From Streptomyces sp. NRRL S-1022 (GTDB lineage: Bacteria > Actinomycetota > Actinomycetes > Streptomycetales > Streptomycetaceae): DNA of 64,000 nt. Each line of letters opens with the position of its first letter. The stretch's first letter is position 1. The DNA lies in contig NZ_JOIU01000009.1 of NCBI RefSeq assembly GCF_000720135.1, positions 248,001 through 312,000 on the forward strand, given 5' to 3'. This document shows, piece by piece, positions 43,093 to 51,608 of the stretch. The notes below the pieces were generated by a model. That model was not told where the DNA came from and ran no database searches. It saw nothing but the letters and a program-made list of their open reading frames with translations. The position numbers and the translations under genes are program-made.

Positions 43093-46000
43093 ATGACGCG
43101 AGCCGAGCAGCCAACGGCCCACACCACAGCACCTGACGACGCCCTGGTCGCGGACTCCCGCGAGCGCGCCGTTCGTTCGCTGCTGCGCCGACCGCAGTTG
43201 AGGCGCCTGTGGAGCGCGCAGCTGGTGAGCGGAGTCGGCGACGCCCTCTCCCTCTTCGTCCTGGTCGTCCTGGTCCTCCAGGCGGCCATAGCCGAAGGGG
43301 CCTTCGGCGGCGGCTACCGGGGCGTGGCGTTCGCAGTGGCGACGGTCTTCGCGGCCCGCATCCTCGCCGCGCTGCTCTTCGGCGCCGTCCTCCTCGGCCC
43401 GCTGACCTCGCTCACCGCCCAGGAGGGCCCGCTCGACCGCCGCTGGACCATGGTCGGCGCCGACGGCCTGCGCGCCGCCCTGCTGATCGCCGCGCCCTTG
43501 TGGATCGACTGGACGCCGGACAACGCGCTCGCGGTCCTGTTGGTCACCGCCTTCGTCACCGGCGTCGCCGAGCGGCTGTGGACCGTGTGCCGGGAGAGCG
43601 CCGCCCCCGCCCTGCTGCCGGCCCCGCCCCTGGAGGGCGCGACGGTACGGCCGCTGCCGGACCACCTGGACGCGCTGCGCCGCCTGTCGCTGCGTACGAC
43701 CTTCCTGGCGATCCCGCTGGCGGCCGCCGCCCTGGTCGTCGCCGCCCTGTTGAACAACCTGCTCGGCACCGGTCTGGCCTGGTTCGACCAGCACCACGTG
43801 GCCCTCGGGTCGTACGTGGCGGCGGGCCTGTTCGCCGCCTCGCTGTCCGTGCTGGTCTACCTGGAACTGCCCGACACGCGCACCCCGCGCGCGCGGTCCC
43901 CGCTGGAGGGCCTGCGCCGCCCGCGCACCGGCACCGGCGTCGACAAGGGCCGTACGGGCGCCATCCCGCTGCTCGTCCCGGCCTGTGCCGGCGTCGCGGG
44001 CGCCATCGCGGCGGCCGTCGCGGTATGCGTGCTGCACGCCAAGGACCTCGGCGGCGGCCCGGTGCTCTACGGCCTGCTGGTGCTGGGCCTGACCGGTGGT
44101 GTCGCCATCGGCGTCCGGTCCGCCCCCGCGCTGCTGCCCTCGCTCTCCCGCCGCCGCCTGCTGGCCCTGGCGATCGCCGTCACCGGCATCGCGCTGCTGG
44201 CCGCCGGGCTGGTCCCGGACGTCACCACCGTCCTGCTGATCGTCACGCTGGCCGGTGTCGCCGCGGGCGTGGCCGCCCACACCGGGCACACCCTGCTCGA
44301 CCAGGAGACCGAGGACCACCGCCGGGCGCGCACCACCGAGCACCTGCACGCCGTGGTCCGCGTCTTCATAGCGCTCGGCGCCCTGGTCGCGCCGCTGGTC
44401 GCCGCACTGATCGGCCCGCACCGGCTGGAGAACGGCAGGTTCGTCTTCGCGCACGGCGGTGCCGCCTTCACGCTGATGCTGGTCGGCGCGCTGCTGCTGC
44501 CGGTGGCCGCGCTGGTGCTCGCCAAGGTCGACGACCGGTCCGGGGTGCCGCTGCGGCAGGACCTCAGGGACGCGCTGCTCGGCGGCGACGACCCGGTCAC
44601 CACGCCGGCGGCGAACGGCTTCTTCATCGCCCTGGAGGGCGGCGACGGCGCCGGCAAGTCCACCCAGGCCGAGGCCCTCGCCGAGTGGATCCGCGCCAAG
44701 GGCCACGAGGTCGTGCTCACCCGCGAGCCCGGCGCCACCCCGGTGGGCAAGCGGCTGCGCTCGATCCTGCTGGACGTGTCCTCGGCGGGCCTGTCGCACC
44801 GCGCGGAGGCACTGCTGTACGCCGCCGACCGCGCCGAGCACGTCGACACGGTCGTACGCCCCGCCCTGGAGCGCGGCGCGGTGGTGATCTCCGACCGCTA
44901 CATCGACTCGTCCGTCGCCTACCAGGGTGCCGGCCGCGACCTGTCCCCGACCGAGATCGCCCGCATCAACCGCTGGGCCACCAACGGGCTCGTGCCGCAC
45001 CTCACCGTCCTGCTGGACGTCTCCCCGGAGGCCGCCCGCGAGCGGTTCACCGAGGCGCCGGACCGGCTGGAGTCGGAGCCCGCGGAGTTCCACGCGCGCG
45101 TGCGGGCCGGTTTCCTCACGCTGGCCGCCTCCGACCCCGGCCGCTACCTGGTCGTGGACGCCGGGCAGGAGCCCGAGGCCGTCACCACCGTGATCCGGCA
45201 CCGCCTGGACATCGTGCTGCCGCTGTCCGAGGCCGAGATCAAGGCCCAGGAAGAGGCCCGCAGGAAGGCCGAGGAGGAGGCCCGCCGCAAGGCCGAGGAA
45301 GAGGCCGCCCGCAAGGCCGAGGAGGAGCGCCTGGAGCGCGAGCGCGAGGAGCAGCTCGCCCGGCTGCGCGCCGAGGAGGAGGAGCGCAAGCGCCGCGAGC
45401 TGGAGGAGGCGCAGCGGCGCGAGGCCGAACGGCAGGCGGAGGAGGCCCGGCAGCGGGCCGAGGAAGCGCGCCGGCGCGCGGAGGAGGAGCGGCAGCGGCT
45501 GCTCGCCGAGGAGAAGGCACGCGCCGAGGAGGAGGCCCGCCGCAGGGCCGAGGAGGAGCGGCGCCGCAAGGAGGCCGAGGAAGAGGCTCGGCGGCGCGCC
45601 GAGGAAGAGGCCCGGCAGGCCCGGCTGCGCGCCGAGGAGGAAGCCCGGCGCCTGGCGGCGCAGCGCAAGGCGGAGGAGGCGCTGCTGCGGGCCGAGGAGG
45701 CCCGCCGGCAGGCCGCCGAGGCCGCGGCGGCCGCCGACGCGGCGGCACGCAGGCCCAGCGCGCCCCAGCCCGCGGCCCCGGGCGTGGTCCCGGACGCGGT
45801 GACGGTCCCCACGCCTGTGGTCTCGCCGGACGAGGCCGCGCGCGGGACGGCGCGCACGGACACGCGGGGCACGGACACGCGGGGCACGGACGAGGAGACG
45901 ACGGTGCTGCGTCCGGTGCGCGAGGAGCGCGCCGCCCGGGACACCCGGGGTGTTCCCTCCGACTCCGAGGCGACCACCGAGCTGCCGCAGCCGCCGGCGG

Positions 46001-46434
46001 CCGAGGAGACCGCGGTCCTGCCGAGGGTGCCGTCGGGCGCGGCGGACGAGACGGCCGTGCTGCCGCCGGTGTCCGCCGACGAGACGGCCGAGCTGCCGGC
46101 GGTGGCTCCGGGTTCGCCGGCCGAGACCGCGGTGCTGCCGCCCGTACGGGACGACGCCCCGTCGGACCGGGTGCCGCCCGGTTTCTTCCGCGACGAGCAG
46201 CCCGCCGCGGGCCCCGACGGCTCCGAACCGCGCACGCGCGAGATGCCCCAGCTCGACGCCGACGGCACGCCCCGCACCCGACCGCGCTCCGACTGGGCCG
46301 AGGAGACCCCGCTCGACGACCTGCCGACGCTGGCCGACGAACTGCTGGGCTCCTACGACGAGGGGGAGGACGGCGACCAGGGCGCCGGCGAGGAACAGGG
46401 CCGCAAGGGACGCGGCCGGGGCCGCCGGGGCTGA
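43093..46434 (+). CDS. tmk: Membrane domain-thymidylate kinase fusion with coiled-coil and repeat tail
   Basis: 1113-residue three-part protein. Residues 1-500: about ten to twelve membrane helices of MFS-like character. Residues about 510-715: dTMP kinase with P-loop GGDGAGKST (516-524), SDRYIDSSVAYQG and the ARERF lid, so it should make dTDP for DNA synthesis. Residues 720-890: a long Glu/Arg/Lys/Ala coiled coil built of REEEARRRAEEE units. Residues 890-1113: Pro/Thr/Glu-rich tail with five copies of an E-T-x-x-L-x-x-V motif. TAGGCT six nucleotides upstream indicates a leaderless start. The membrane-Tmk fusion is typical of Streptomyces. Confidence 0.92.
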   Translation: MTRAEQPTAHTTAPDDALVADSRERAVRSLLRRPQLRRLWSAQLVSGVGDALSLFVLVVLVLQAAIAEGAFGGGYRGVAFAVATVFAARILAALLFGAVLLGPLTSLTAQEGPLDRRWTMVGADGLRAALLIAAPLWIDWTPDNALAVLLVTAFVTGVAERLWTVCRESAAPALLPAPPLEGATVRPLPDHLDALRRLSLRTTFLAIPLAAAALVVAALLNNLLGTGLAWFDQHHVALGSYVAAGLFAASLSVLVYLELPDTRTPRARSPLEGLRRPRTGTGVDKGRTGAIPLLVPACAGVAGAIAAAVAVCVLHAKDLGGGPVLYGLLVLGLTGGVAIGVRSAPALLPSLSRRRLLALAIAVTGIALLAAGLVPDVTTVLLIVTLAGVAAGVAAHTGHTLLDQETEDHRRARTTEHLHAVVRVFIALGALVAPLVAALIGPHRLENGRFVFAHGGAAFTLMLVGALLLPVAALVLAKVDDRSGVPLRQDLRDALLGGDDPVTTPAANGFFIALEGGDGAGKSTQAEALAEWIRAKGHEVVLTREPGATPVGKRLRSILLDVSSAGLSHRAEALLYAADRAEHVDTVVRPALERGAVVISDRYIDSSVAYQGAGRDLSPTEIARINRWATNGLVPHLTVLLDVSPEAARERFTEAPDRLESEPAEFHARVRAGFLTLAASDPGRYLVVDAGQEPEAVTTVIRHRLDIVLPLSEAEIKAQEEARRKAEEEARRKAEEEAARKAEEERLEREREEQLARLRAEEEERKRRELEEAQRREAERQAEEARQRAEEARRRAEEERQRLLAEEKARAEEEARRRAEEERRRKEAEEEARRRAEEEARQARLRAEEEARRLAAQRKAEEALLRAEEARRQAAEAAAAADAAARRPSAPQPAAPGVVPDAVTVPTPVVSPDEAARGTARTDTRGTDTRGTDEETTVLRPVREERAARDTRGVPSDSEATTELPQPPAAEETAVLPRVPSGAADETAVLPPVSADETAELPAVAPGSPAETAVLPPVRDDAPSDRVPPGFFRDEQPAAGPDGSEPRTREMPQLDADGTPRTRPRSDWAEETPLDDLPTLADELLGSYDEGEDGDQGAGEEQGRKGRGRGRRG

Positions 46435-46443
46435 GCGGCACTG

Positions 46444-46476
46444 TCCCGGGCGGCCGGTGAGGCCGGGCGCCCGGGA
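46444..46476 (+). terminator. Probable terminator after the tmk fusion
   Basis: Arms TCCCGGGC (46444-46451) and GCCCGGGA (46469-46476) with an inner CCGG/CCGG pair; 9 bp past the tmk stop. Confidence 0.6.
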
Positions 46477-46820
46477 CGTCGGCGGTGCGGTGCCTCCGGG
46501 CGGCCGTGAGGTGGTCCCGCCAGGCGCCGGTGACGGCCGGCCACAGGGGCCCCGGGCCACGGACGGGGGCGCCGGGCGGCTCGCGGGCGCCCCCGCATCG
46601 GAAAGAAGCAGCTCCGCCGCCAGGCACGCCCTGCCCGGGCCGGACAGACGCACCCCACCCCCGGCCCCACCCCGCCCTACCCCTGCGCCACCACCCCACC
46701 ACCACGTCACCGTCAGCGTGTCCCCCCCACCGCCCCCACCCTCCGCCGGTCCCCGTTGTCAGTCCCCACCCGCACAATGGAGTTTGGAATGCGGGATGTG
46801 ACGGAAGGGCGGCGTGACCC
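46477..46820. other. C-rich tract upstream of the delta' gene
   Basis: 344 bp without a gene. Positions about 46655-46770 are strongly C-rich on the plus strand with almost no G, so the sense and antisense strands are very unequal. Long ORFs here are antisense to it and proline-rich artefacts. A TTGTCA at 46756 and CACAAT at 46773 are promoter-like but badly spaced. Confidence 0.45.
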
Positions 46821-48026
46821 ATGACCGTGTGGGACGACCTCGTCGGGCAGGAGAAGGTGAGCGCGGTGCTCGACGCGGCCGCGCGGGACGCCGACGCCCT
46901 CGTCACGGCCGCCGCCGCGGACGAGCCGCTGCCCGAGGCGTCGAAGATGACCCACGCCTGGCTGTTCACGGGGCCGCCCGGCGCGGGCCGGAACCAGGCG
47001 GCGCGGGCCTTCGCCGCCGCCCTGCAGTGCGTGAGCCCCGACCGCGCCCTCGGCGGCACCCCCGGCTGCGGCTTCTGCGACGGCTGCCACACCGCGCTGC
47101 TCGGCACCCACGCGGACGTCACCACGGTCGCCGCGGTCGGCGCCGAGATCCTGGTCAAGGACATGCGGGACACGGTCCGCAAGTCGTTCACCTCCCCGGC
47201 GACCGGCCGCTGGCAGATCATCCTGGTCGAGGACGCCGAGCGGCTGAACGAGAAGTCGGCGAACGCCGTCCTCAAGGCGGTCGAGGAGCCGGCGCCCCGC
47301 ACGGTCTGGCTGCTGTGCGCCCCGTCCATCGAGGACGTCCTGCCGACCATCCGCTCCCGCTGCCGCCACCTGAACCTGCGCACCCCGCCGGTCGAGGCGG
47401 TCGCCGACATGCTCGTCCGGCGCGACGGCATCGAGCCCGCGGTCGCCGCGTCGGCCGCCCGTGCCACCCAGGGCCACGTCGAACGTGCCCGGCGCCTGGC
47501 CACCGACCCGGCGGCCCGCGAGCGCCGTGCCGCCGTGCTGAAGCTGCCGCTGCGGCTGGACGAGGTCGGTGCCTGCCTCAAGGCCGCCCAGGAGCTGGTC
47601 GACGCGGCCGCCGAGGACGCCAAGCAGCTCGCCGAGGAGATGGACGGCAAGGAGACCGAGGAGCTGAAGGCGGCGCTCGGCGCGACCCAGGGCGGCCGGC
47701 TGCCGCGCGGCACGGCGGGGGTGATGAAGGACCTGGAGGACATGCAGAAGCGCCGCAGAACCCGTACGCAGCGCGACAGCCTGGACGTCGCCCTCGGCGA
47801 CCTCACCGCCTTCTACCGCGACGTGCTCGCCCTGCAGCTCGGCACCCGCGTGGCGCTCGCCAACGCCGACGCCGAGGACGCCCTGGAGCGGCTGGCCCGC
47901 GGCAGCACGCCCGAGTCCACGCTTCGCCGGATCGAGGCGATCGCCGCGTGCCGGGAGGCCCTGGACCGCAATGTGGCTCCGCTGCTGGCGGTGGAGGCGA
48001 TGACGATGGCGTTGCGCGCGGGGTGA
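46821..48026 (+). CDS. holB: DNA polymerase III delta'-like clamp-loader subunit
   Basis: 401-residue AAA+ protein of the clamp loader. The Walker A region is GPPGAGRNQA with Arg in place of the usual Lys-Ser/Thr, as in delta' subunits that do not hydrolyse ATP. A zinc-type C-G-F-C-D-G-C cluster follows, then DAERLNEKSANAVLKAVEEP and the sensor SRC motif. C-terminal helices are less conserved, with an insertion EEMDGKETEELKAAL. GGAAGGG precedes the ATG. Corresponds to Rv3644c. Confidence 0.9.
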   Translation: MTVWDDLVGQEKVSAVLDAAARDADALVTAAAADEPLPEASKMTHAWLFTGPPGAGRNQAARAFAAALQCVSPDRALGGTPGCGFCDGCHTALLGTHADVTTVAAVGAEILVKDMRDTVRKSFTSPATGRWQIILVEDAERLNEKSANAVLKAVEEPAPRTVWLLCAPSIEDVLPTIRSRCRHLNLRTPPVEAVADMLVRRDGIEPAVAASAARATQGHVERARRLATDPAARERRAAVLKLPLRLDEVGACLKAAQELVDAAAEDAKQLAEEMDGKETEELKAALGATQGGRLPRGTAGVMKDLEDMQKRRRTRTQRDSLDVALGDLTAFYRDVLALQLGTRVALANADAEDALERLARGSTPESTLRRIEAIAACREALDRNVAPLLAVEAMTMALRAG

Positions 48027-48166
48027 GGCGCCGCGCACCATGTGACTCGTGGGGATGTCACTCGTAGGGGCGACCCCGGTCCCGCGACACGCAGGAGCCG
48101 ACCCGGCTTCGTCCCTCGTACGGGCCACCCTTCTCCACGTACCGCATTCATCTCGTCGCTCAGCGT

Positions 48167-48172
48167 TACGCT
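48167..48172 (+). promoter_or_regulatory. -10 hexamer of a leaderless peptidase promoter
   Basis: TACGCT, 6 nt before ATG 48179; no ribosome site between. Confidence 0.45.
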
Positions 48173-48178
48173 CGACCG

Positions 48179-49789
48179 ATGCGTACCAGTCCATCCCCCC
48201 GCTCCCGCCGGCACCGGCGCACCCGCACCCGGCCGGCGATCCGCCTGACGGCCGGCTTCCTCGCGGCCGCCGCCCTGCTCGTGTCCGCCTGCTCGTCCGG
48301 GAACTCGACCCCGTCGGCGAGCGGGAGGGTGGAGGCGGCGCTCGCCGAGCTGCCGCGTGCGACGCCGTCGGCGCTGGCGCCGTACTACGCCCAGCGGCTG
48401 CGGTGGCGCGACTGCGGCGTCCCCGGGTTCCAGTGCGCGACGATGCGGGCCCCGCTGGACTACGACAAGCCCGACGCGGGAGACGTCCGGCTCGCCGTCG
48501 CCCGCAAGAAGGCCACTGGCAAGGGCAAGCCGCTCGGCTCCCTGCTGGTCAACCCGGGCGGCCCGGGCGGTTCGGCGATCGCGTACCTCCAGCAGTACGC
48601 CGGCGTCGGCTACCCGGCGCAGGTCCGCGCCCGCTACGACATGGTGGCGATGGACCCGCGGGGCGTCGCCCGCAGCGAGCCCGTCGAATGCCTCGACGGC
48701 CGGCAGATGGACGCGTACACGCAGACGGACATGACCCCCGACGACGCCAAGGAGCGGAAGGCGCTGGTCGCGGCCGACCGGAGGTTCGCGGAGAGCTGCG
48801 GGGCCCGCTCGGCGCGGCTGCTGCGGCACGTCTCCACGGTCGAGGCGGCACGCGACATGGACATCCTGCGGGCGGCGCTCGGCGACCGGAAGCTGAACTA
48901 CGTCGGGGCGTCGTACGGCACGTTCCTCGGGGCGACGTACGCCGGACTGTTCCCCGGGCGGGTCGGCCGGATGGTGCTGGACGGGGCGATGGACCCGTCC
49001 CTGGACGCCCGCAGGCTGAACCTGGACCAGACGGCCGGCTTCGAGACGGCGTTCCGGGCCTTCGCGAAGGACTGCGTACGGCACTCCGACTGCCCGCTCG
49101 GCGGCAGGGGTACGACGCCCGCGCAGGCCGGCGACCACCTGCAGGCGTTCTTCCGCAAGCTGGACGCCCACCCGATCCCGGCGGGCGACGCGCACGGCCG
49201 CAAGCTGGGGGAGGCGCTGGCCACCACCGGGGTGATCGCGTCCATGTACGACGAGGGGACCTGGCAGGAGCTTCGCGAGGCGCTGGCCTCGGCGATGAGG
49301 AAGAACGACGGCGCCGGCCTGCTCTCGCTCTCCGACAGCTACTACGAGCGGGACACCGACGACCGCTACAGCAATCTGATGATGGCCAACGCCGCGGTGA
49401 ACTGCCTGGACCTGCCACCCGCCTTCAGCGGCCCCGAGGGCGTCGAGAAGGCGCTGCCCGCGTTCGAGAAGGCGTCCCCGGTCTTCGGCCCGGGCCTGGC
49501 CTGGGCCGCGCTCAGCTGCACGTACTGGCCGGTGCGGGCGACGGGCGGGCCGCACCGCATCGAGGCGAAGGGAGCCGCGCCGATCGTGGTGGTCGGCACG
49601 GTCCGCGACCCGGCGACACCGTACCGCTGGGCCCGCTCCCTGGCCGCCCAGCTCTCCTCGGCCCGCCTCCTCACCTACGACGGCGACGGCCACACGGCGT
49701 ACGGCCGCGGCAGCACCTGCATCGACACCGCGATCGACACCTACCTCCTGCACGGCACCCCGCCATCCCCCGGTAAACGCTGCTCCTGA
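48179..49789 (+). CDS. Secreted tripeptidyl aminopeptidase-like lipoprotein (SlpD/E type)
   Basis: 536-residue exported alpha/beta-hydrolase. Signal peptide with a basic start (RSRRHRRTRTR) and lipobox VSAC; nucleophile elbow GASYGT (about residue 242) in YVGASYGTFLGATYAGLFPGR; oxyanion LVNPGGPGGSA; a TAP-like C-terminal domain with VVGTVRDPATPY and the His in YDGDGHTAYG. These are the features of the Streptomyces mycelium-associated peptidases that remove tripeptides from secreted protein propeptides. TACGCT six nucleotides upstream suggests a leaderless mRNA. Confidence 0.88.
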   Translation: MRTSPSPRSRRHRRTRTRPAIRLTAGFLAAAALLVSACSSGNSTPSASGRVEAALAELPRATPSALAPYYAQRLRWRDCGVPGFQCATMRAPLDYDKPDAGDVRLAVARKKATGKGKPLGSLLVNPGGPGGSAIAYLQQYAGVGYPAQVRARYDMVAMDPRGVARSEPVECLDGRQMDAYTQTDMTPDDAKERKALVAADRRFAESCGARSARLLRHVSTVEAARDMDILRAALGDRKLNYVGASYGTFLGATYAGLFPGRVGRMVLDGAMDPSLDARRLNLDQTAGFETAFRAFAKDCVRHSDCPLGGRGTTPAQAGDHLQAFFRKLDAHPIPAGDAHGRKLGEALATTGVIASMYDEGTWQELREALASAMRKNDGAGLLSLSDSYYERDTDDRYSNLMMANAAVNCLDLPPAFSGPEGVEKALPAFEKASPVFGPGLAWAALSCTYWPVRATGGPHRIEAKGAAPIVVVGTVRDPATPYRWARSLAAQLSSARLLTYDGDGHTAYGRGSTCIDTAIDTYLLHGTPPSPGKRCS

Positions 49790-49798
49790 CCCCTCCCG

Positions 49799-49829
49799 CC
49801 CGCCCCGGAACCACCCCCTCCGGGGCGGG
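49799..49829 (+). terminator. Terminator of the peptidase gene
   Basis: 11-bp stem CCCGCCCCGGA/TCCGGGGCGGG, 9-base C-rich loop, 10 bp past the stop. Confidence 0.7.
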
Positions 49830-49897
49830 TACGAAGCACCTCCCGAAACTGTGTAGACTTACCGACGTTGCCAATCGCACCATGGTGCGGGCAGCGC

Positions 49898-49974
49898 GCC
49901 GCTTTAGCTCAGATGGCCAGAGCAACGCACTCGTAATGCGTAGGTCTCGGGTTCGAATCCCGAAAGCGGCTCCA
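49898..49974 (+). tRNA. tRNA-Thr (CGT anticodon)
   Basis: Complete cloverleaf: acceptor GCCGCTT/AAGCGGC, D-stem GCTC/GAGC, anticodon stem ACGCA/TGCGT with loop CTCGTAA (anticodon CGT, decoding ACG), variable AGGTC, T-stem TCGGG/CCCGA with TTCGAAT loop, discriminator T and an encoded CCA. A TAGACT hexamer at 49854-49859 may be the -10. Terminator follows at 49979. No integrase or repeated tRNA 3' end is present nearby. Confidence 0.95.
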
Positions 49975-49978
49975 CTGG

Positions 49979-50014
49979 AACCCCAGGTCAGATAATCAGC
50001 TGACCTGGGGTTTC
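49979..50014 (+). terminator. Terminator of tRNA-Thr
   Basis: 13-bp stem AACCCCAGGTCAG/CTGACCTGGGGTT with an 8-base loop and T-run. Confidence 0.85.
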
Positions 50015-50187
50015 GTCGTTGGTGGCGGTGTTGCCTCCGACGGCTGCAGGTGTTCTCGGTGACAAACCCGGATCAAAGACGCGGCAAAGTGAACCCGTGC
50101 CGGGTGAACCCCCGCCGCCGAAGCAACATCCTGGTGAACGGCGGGCAGCGCGCGGTCGGAGCGTGGTGCCGCCGTCGGCCGGATGGG

Positions 50188-51090
50188 ATGTGGGACGTGG
50201 GGGAGCCGAGGATCGCCGTCGCCGTGGTGACGATGGGCAACCGGCCCGCCGAGGTCGACGCCCTGCTGGAGTCCGTGGCCAAGCAGGACCTCGCCCCCGT
50301 CCGCATCGTGATCGTCGGAAACGGCTGCCGGCTGCCCGAGTTCGCCCGCCGGCTCTCGCTGCCCGGCGAGGTCACGACCGTCGACGTCGAGGAGAACCTG
50401 GGCTGCCCGGGCGGCCGGAACGTCGCGCTCGGCCGGCTGCGGGAGTTCGGGGACGTCGACGTCGTCGTGGAACTGGACGACGACGGGCTGCTCGTCGACG
50501 CCGACGTGCTGCGCCGGGTACGGGACCTGTACGCGGCCGACCCCCGTCTCGGCATCGTCGGTTTCCGTATCGCCGACGAGCACGGCGAGACCCAGCAGCG
50601 GCACGTGCCCCGGGTGGGCAAGTCGGACCCGATGCGCGGCGGCTACGTCACCGGCTTCCTCGGTGGCGGGCACGCCCTGCGCATGGCGATGCTCGCCGAG
50701 ACCGGGGACTGGCCCGCCGAGTTCTTCTTCGCGCACGAGGAGACCGACCTCGCGTGGCGGGCCGCCGACGCCGGCTGGAAGATCCTGTACGCCCCCGAAC
50801 TGCTCCTCCGGCACCCCAGGACCTCCCCGGCCCGGCACGCCATCTACTACCGCGTCAACGCCCGCAACCGCGTCTGGCTCGTCCGGCGCCGGCTGCCGCT
50901 GCCGCTCGTCCCGGTGCACCTCGGGCTGTGGACGCTCCTCACCCTCGCCCGCACCCGCTCCCTGCCGGGTCTCCGGGCGTGGTGCGGCGGGTTCGTGGAA
51001 GGGCTGCGGAAGCCGGCCGGCGAACGGCGGCCGATGCGCTGGCGGACGGTGTGGCGGCTGACCCGGCTGGGGCGCCCGCCCGTCATCTGA
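50188..51090 (+). CDS. Family 2 glycosyltransferase
   Basis: 300-residue GT-A fold enzyme transferring a sugar from a nucleotide donor to an unknown acceptor, probably at the membrane. Seen: the N-terminal strand IAVAVVTMGNRPAEVDALLES, the metal-binding DDD in VVVELDDDGLLVD, a GGGHALRM acceptor-side motif and the catalytic-region FFAHEETDLAWRA. A hydrophobic C-terminal segment (LPLPLVPVHLGLWTLL) could be a membrane contact. ATG 50188 starts MWDVGEPRI; a further GTG lies at 50197. The frame extends upstream through a tRNA-proximal spacer that is not coding. Confidence 0.87.
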   Translation: MWDVGEPRIAVAVVTMGNRPAEVDALLESVAKQDLAPVRIVIVGNGCRLPEFARRLSLPGEVTTVDVEENLGCPGGRNVALGRLREFGDVDVVVELDDDGLLVDADVLRRVRDLYAADPRLGIVGFRIADEHGETQQRHVPRVGKSDPMRGGYVTGFLGGGHALRMAMLAETGDWPAEFFFAHEETDLAWRAADAGWKILYAPELLLRHPRTSPARHAIYYRVNARNRVWLVRRRLPLPLVPVHLGLWTLLTLARTRSLPGLRAWCGGFVEGLRKPAGERRPMRWRTVWRLTRLGRPPVI

Positions 51091-51608
51091 GGTGGCCGAC
51101 GGAGGCGAACTGCCGACAGAGCCAGGGAAAACCGTCAAGGCGGGCCGGCAGGAGGAAGGGAACGGCGGAACGTCCGCGTGGGAGAAGGCGAGGCGCCCGC
51201 ACGGCGCAAGGCGGGACGGGGCCCCGGTCGTTCACCTCCGACGGCCGGGGCCCTTGTCGTCCCCGGACCCAGCCTGCGGCGACACTCCCCCGAGTTACGC
51301 GACTCACGCGCGCGCCGTCGGGCCAGATCCGATGGAATGATCACATCAGGATTCGCCAACGGATCGCTAACATGTGGCCAACGGTTCGTCGGCGGGTCGC
51401 GGAGCGGTTGGCCGGAACTCGTCCGTCAGCAGCGCCACATGCCCGACGGTCGGGCGGACTCCGGTGCCGGACCGGCGGTCGGCCGGCGAGCGGAAGGTGG
51501 CGGGAAACCGTTGTGGACAGGGCGGAATTCCGCCAGGAAACTGCGGGCACACGCCCGCCGCAGAGCACGGTCGGCCCCGACCGCGCGGGAAGGCAGTGGA
51601 GCGGCGTG
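51091..51608. promoter_or_regulatory. Intergenic region, glycosyltransferase / AfsR-like regulator
   Basis: About 520 bp. Near its start a GGAGGAAGG is not followed by a plausible gene. A terminator hairpin, GGGCCCCGG (51219-51227) with CCGGGGCCC (51245-51253) followed by TTGTCGT, ends the glycosyltransferase transcript. The rest should hold the regulator's promoter. An 8/9 DnaA-box-like site (TGTGGACAG) is near 51512. Confidence 0.5.
51219..51253 (+). terminator. Terminator after the glycosyltransferase gene
   Basis: Nine-bp GC arms with an additional TCG/CGA pair inside, T-containing run after it. Confidence 0.6.

Noticed and set aside
42544..46710. Long minus-strand frame opposite topA and tmk
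   Set aside because: It mirrors the Lys/Ala-rich and Glu/Arg-rich repeats of the plus-strand genes. No ribosome site or known domain.
49898..49974. tRNA-Thr as an attachment site of an integrated element
   Set aside because: No integrase, no repeated 3' tRNA end and ordinary genes on both sides.
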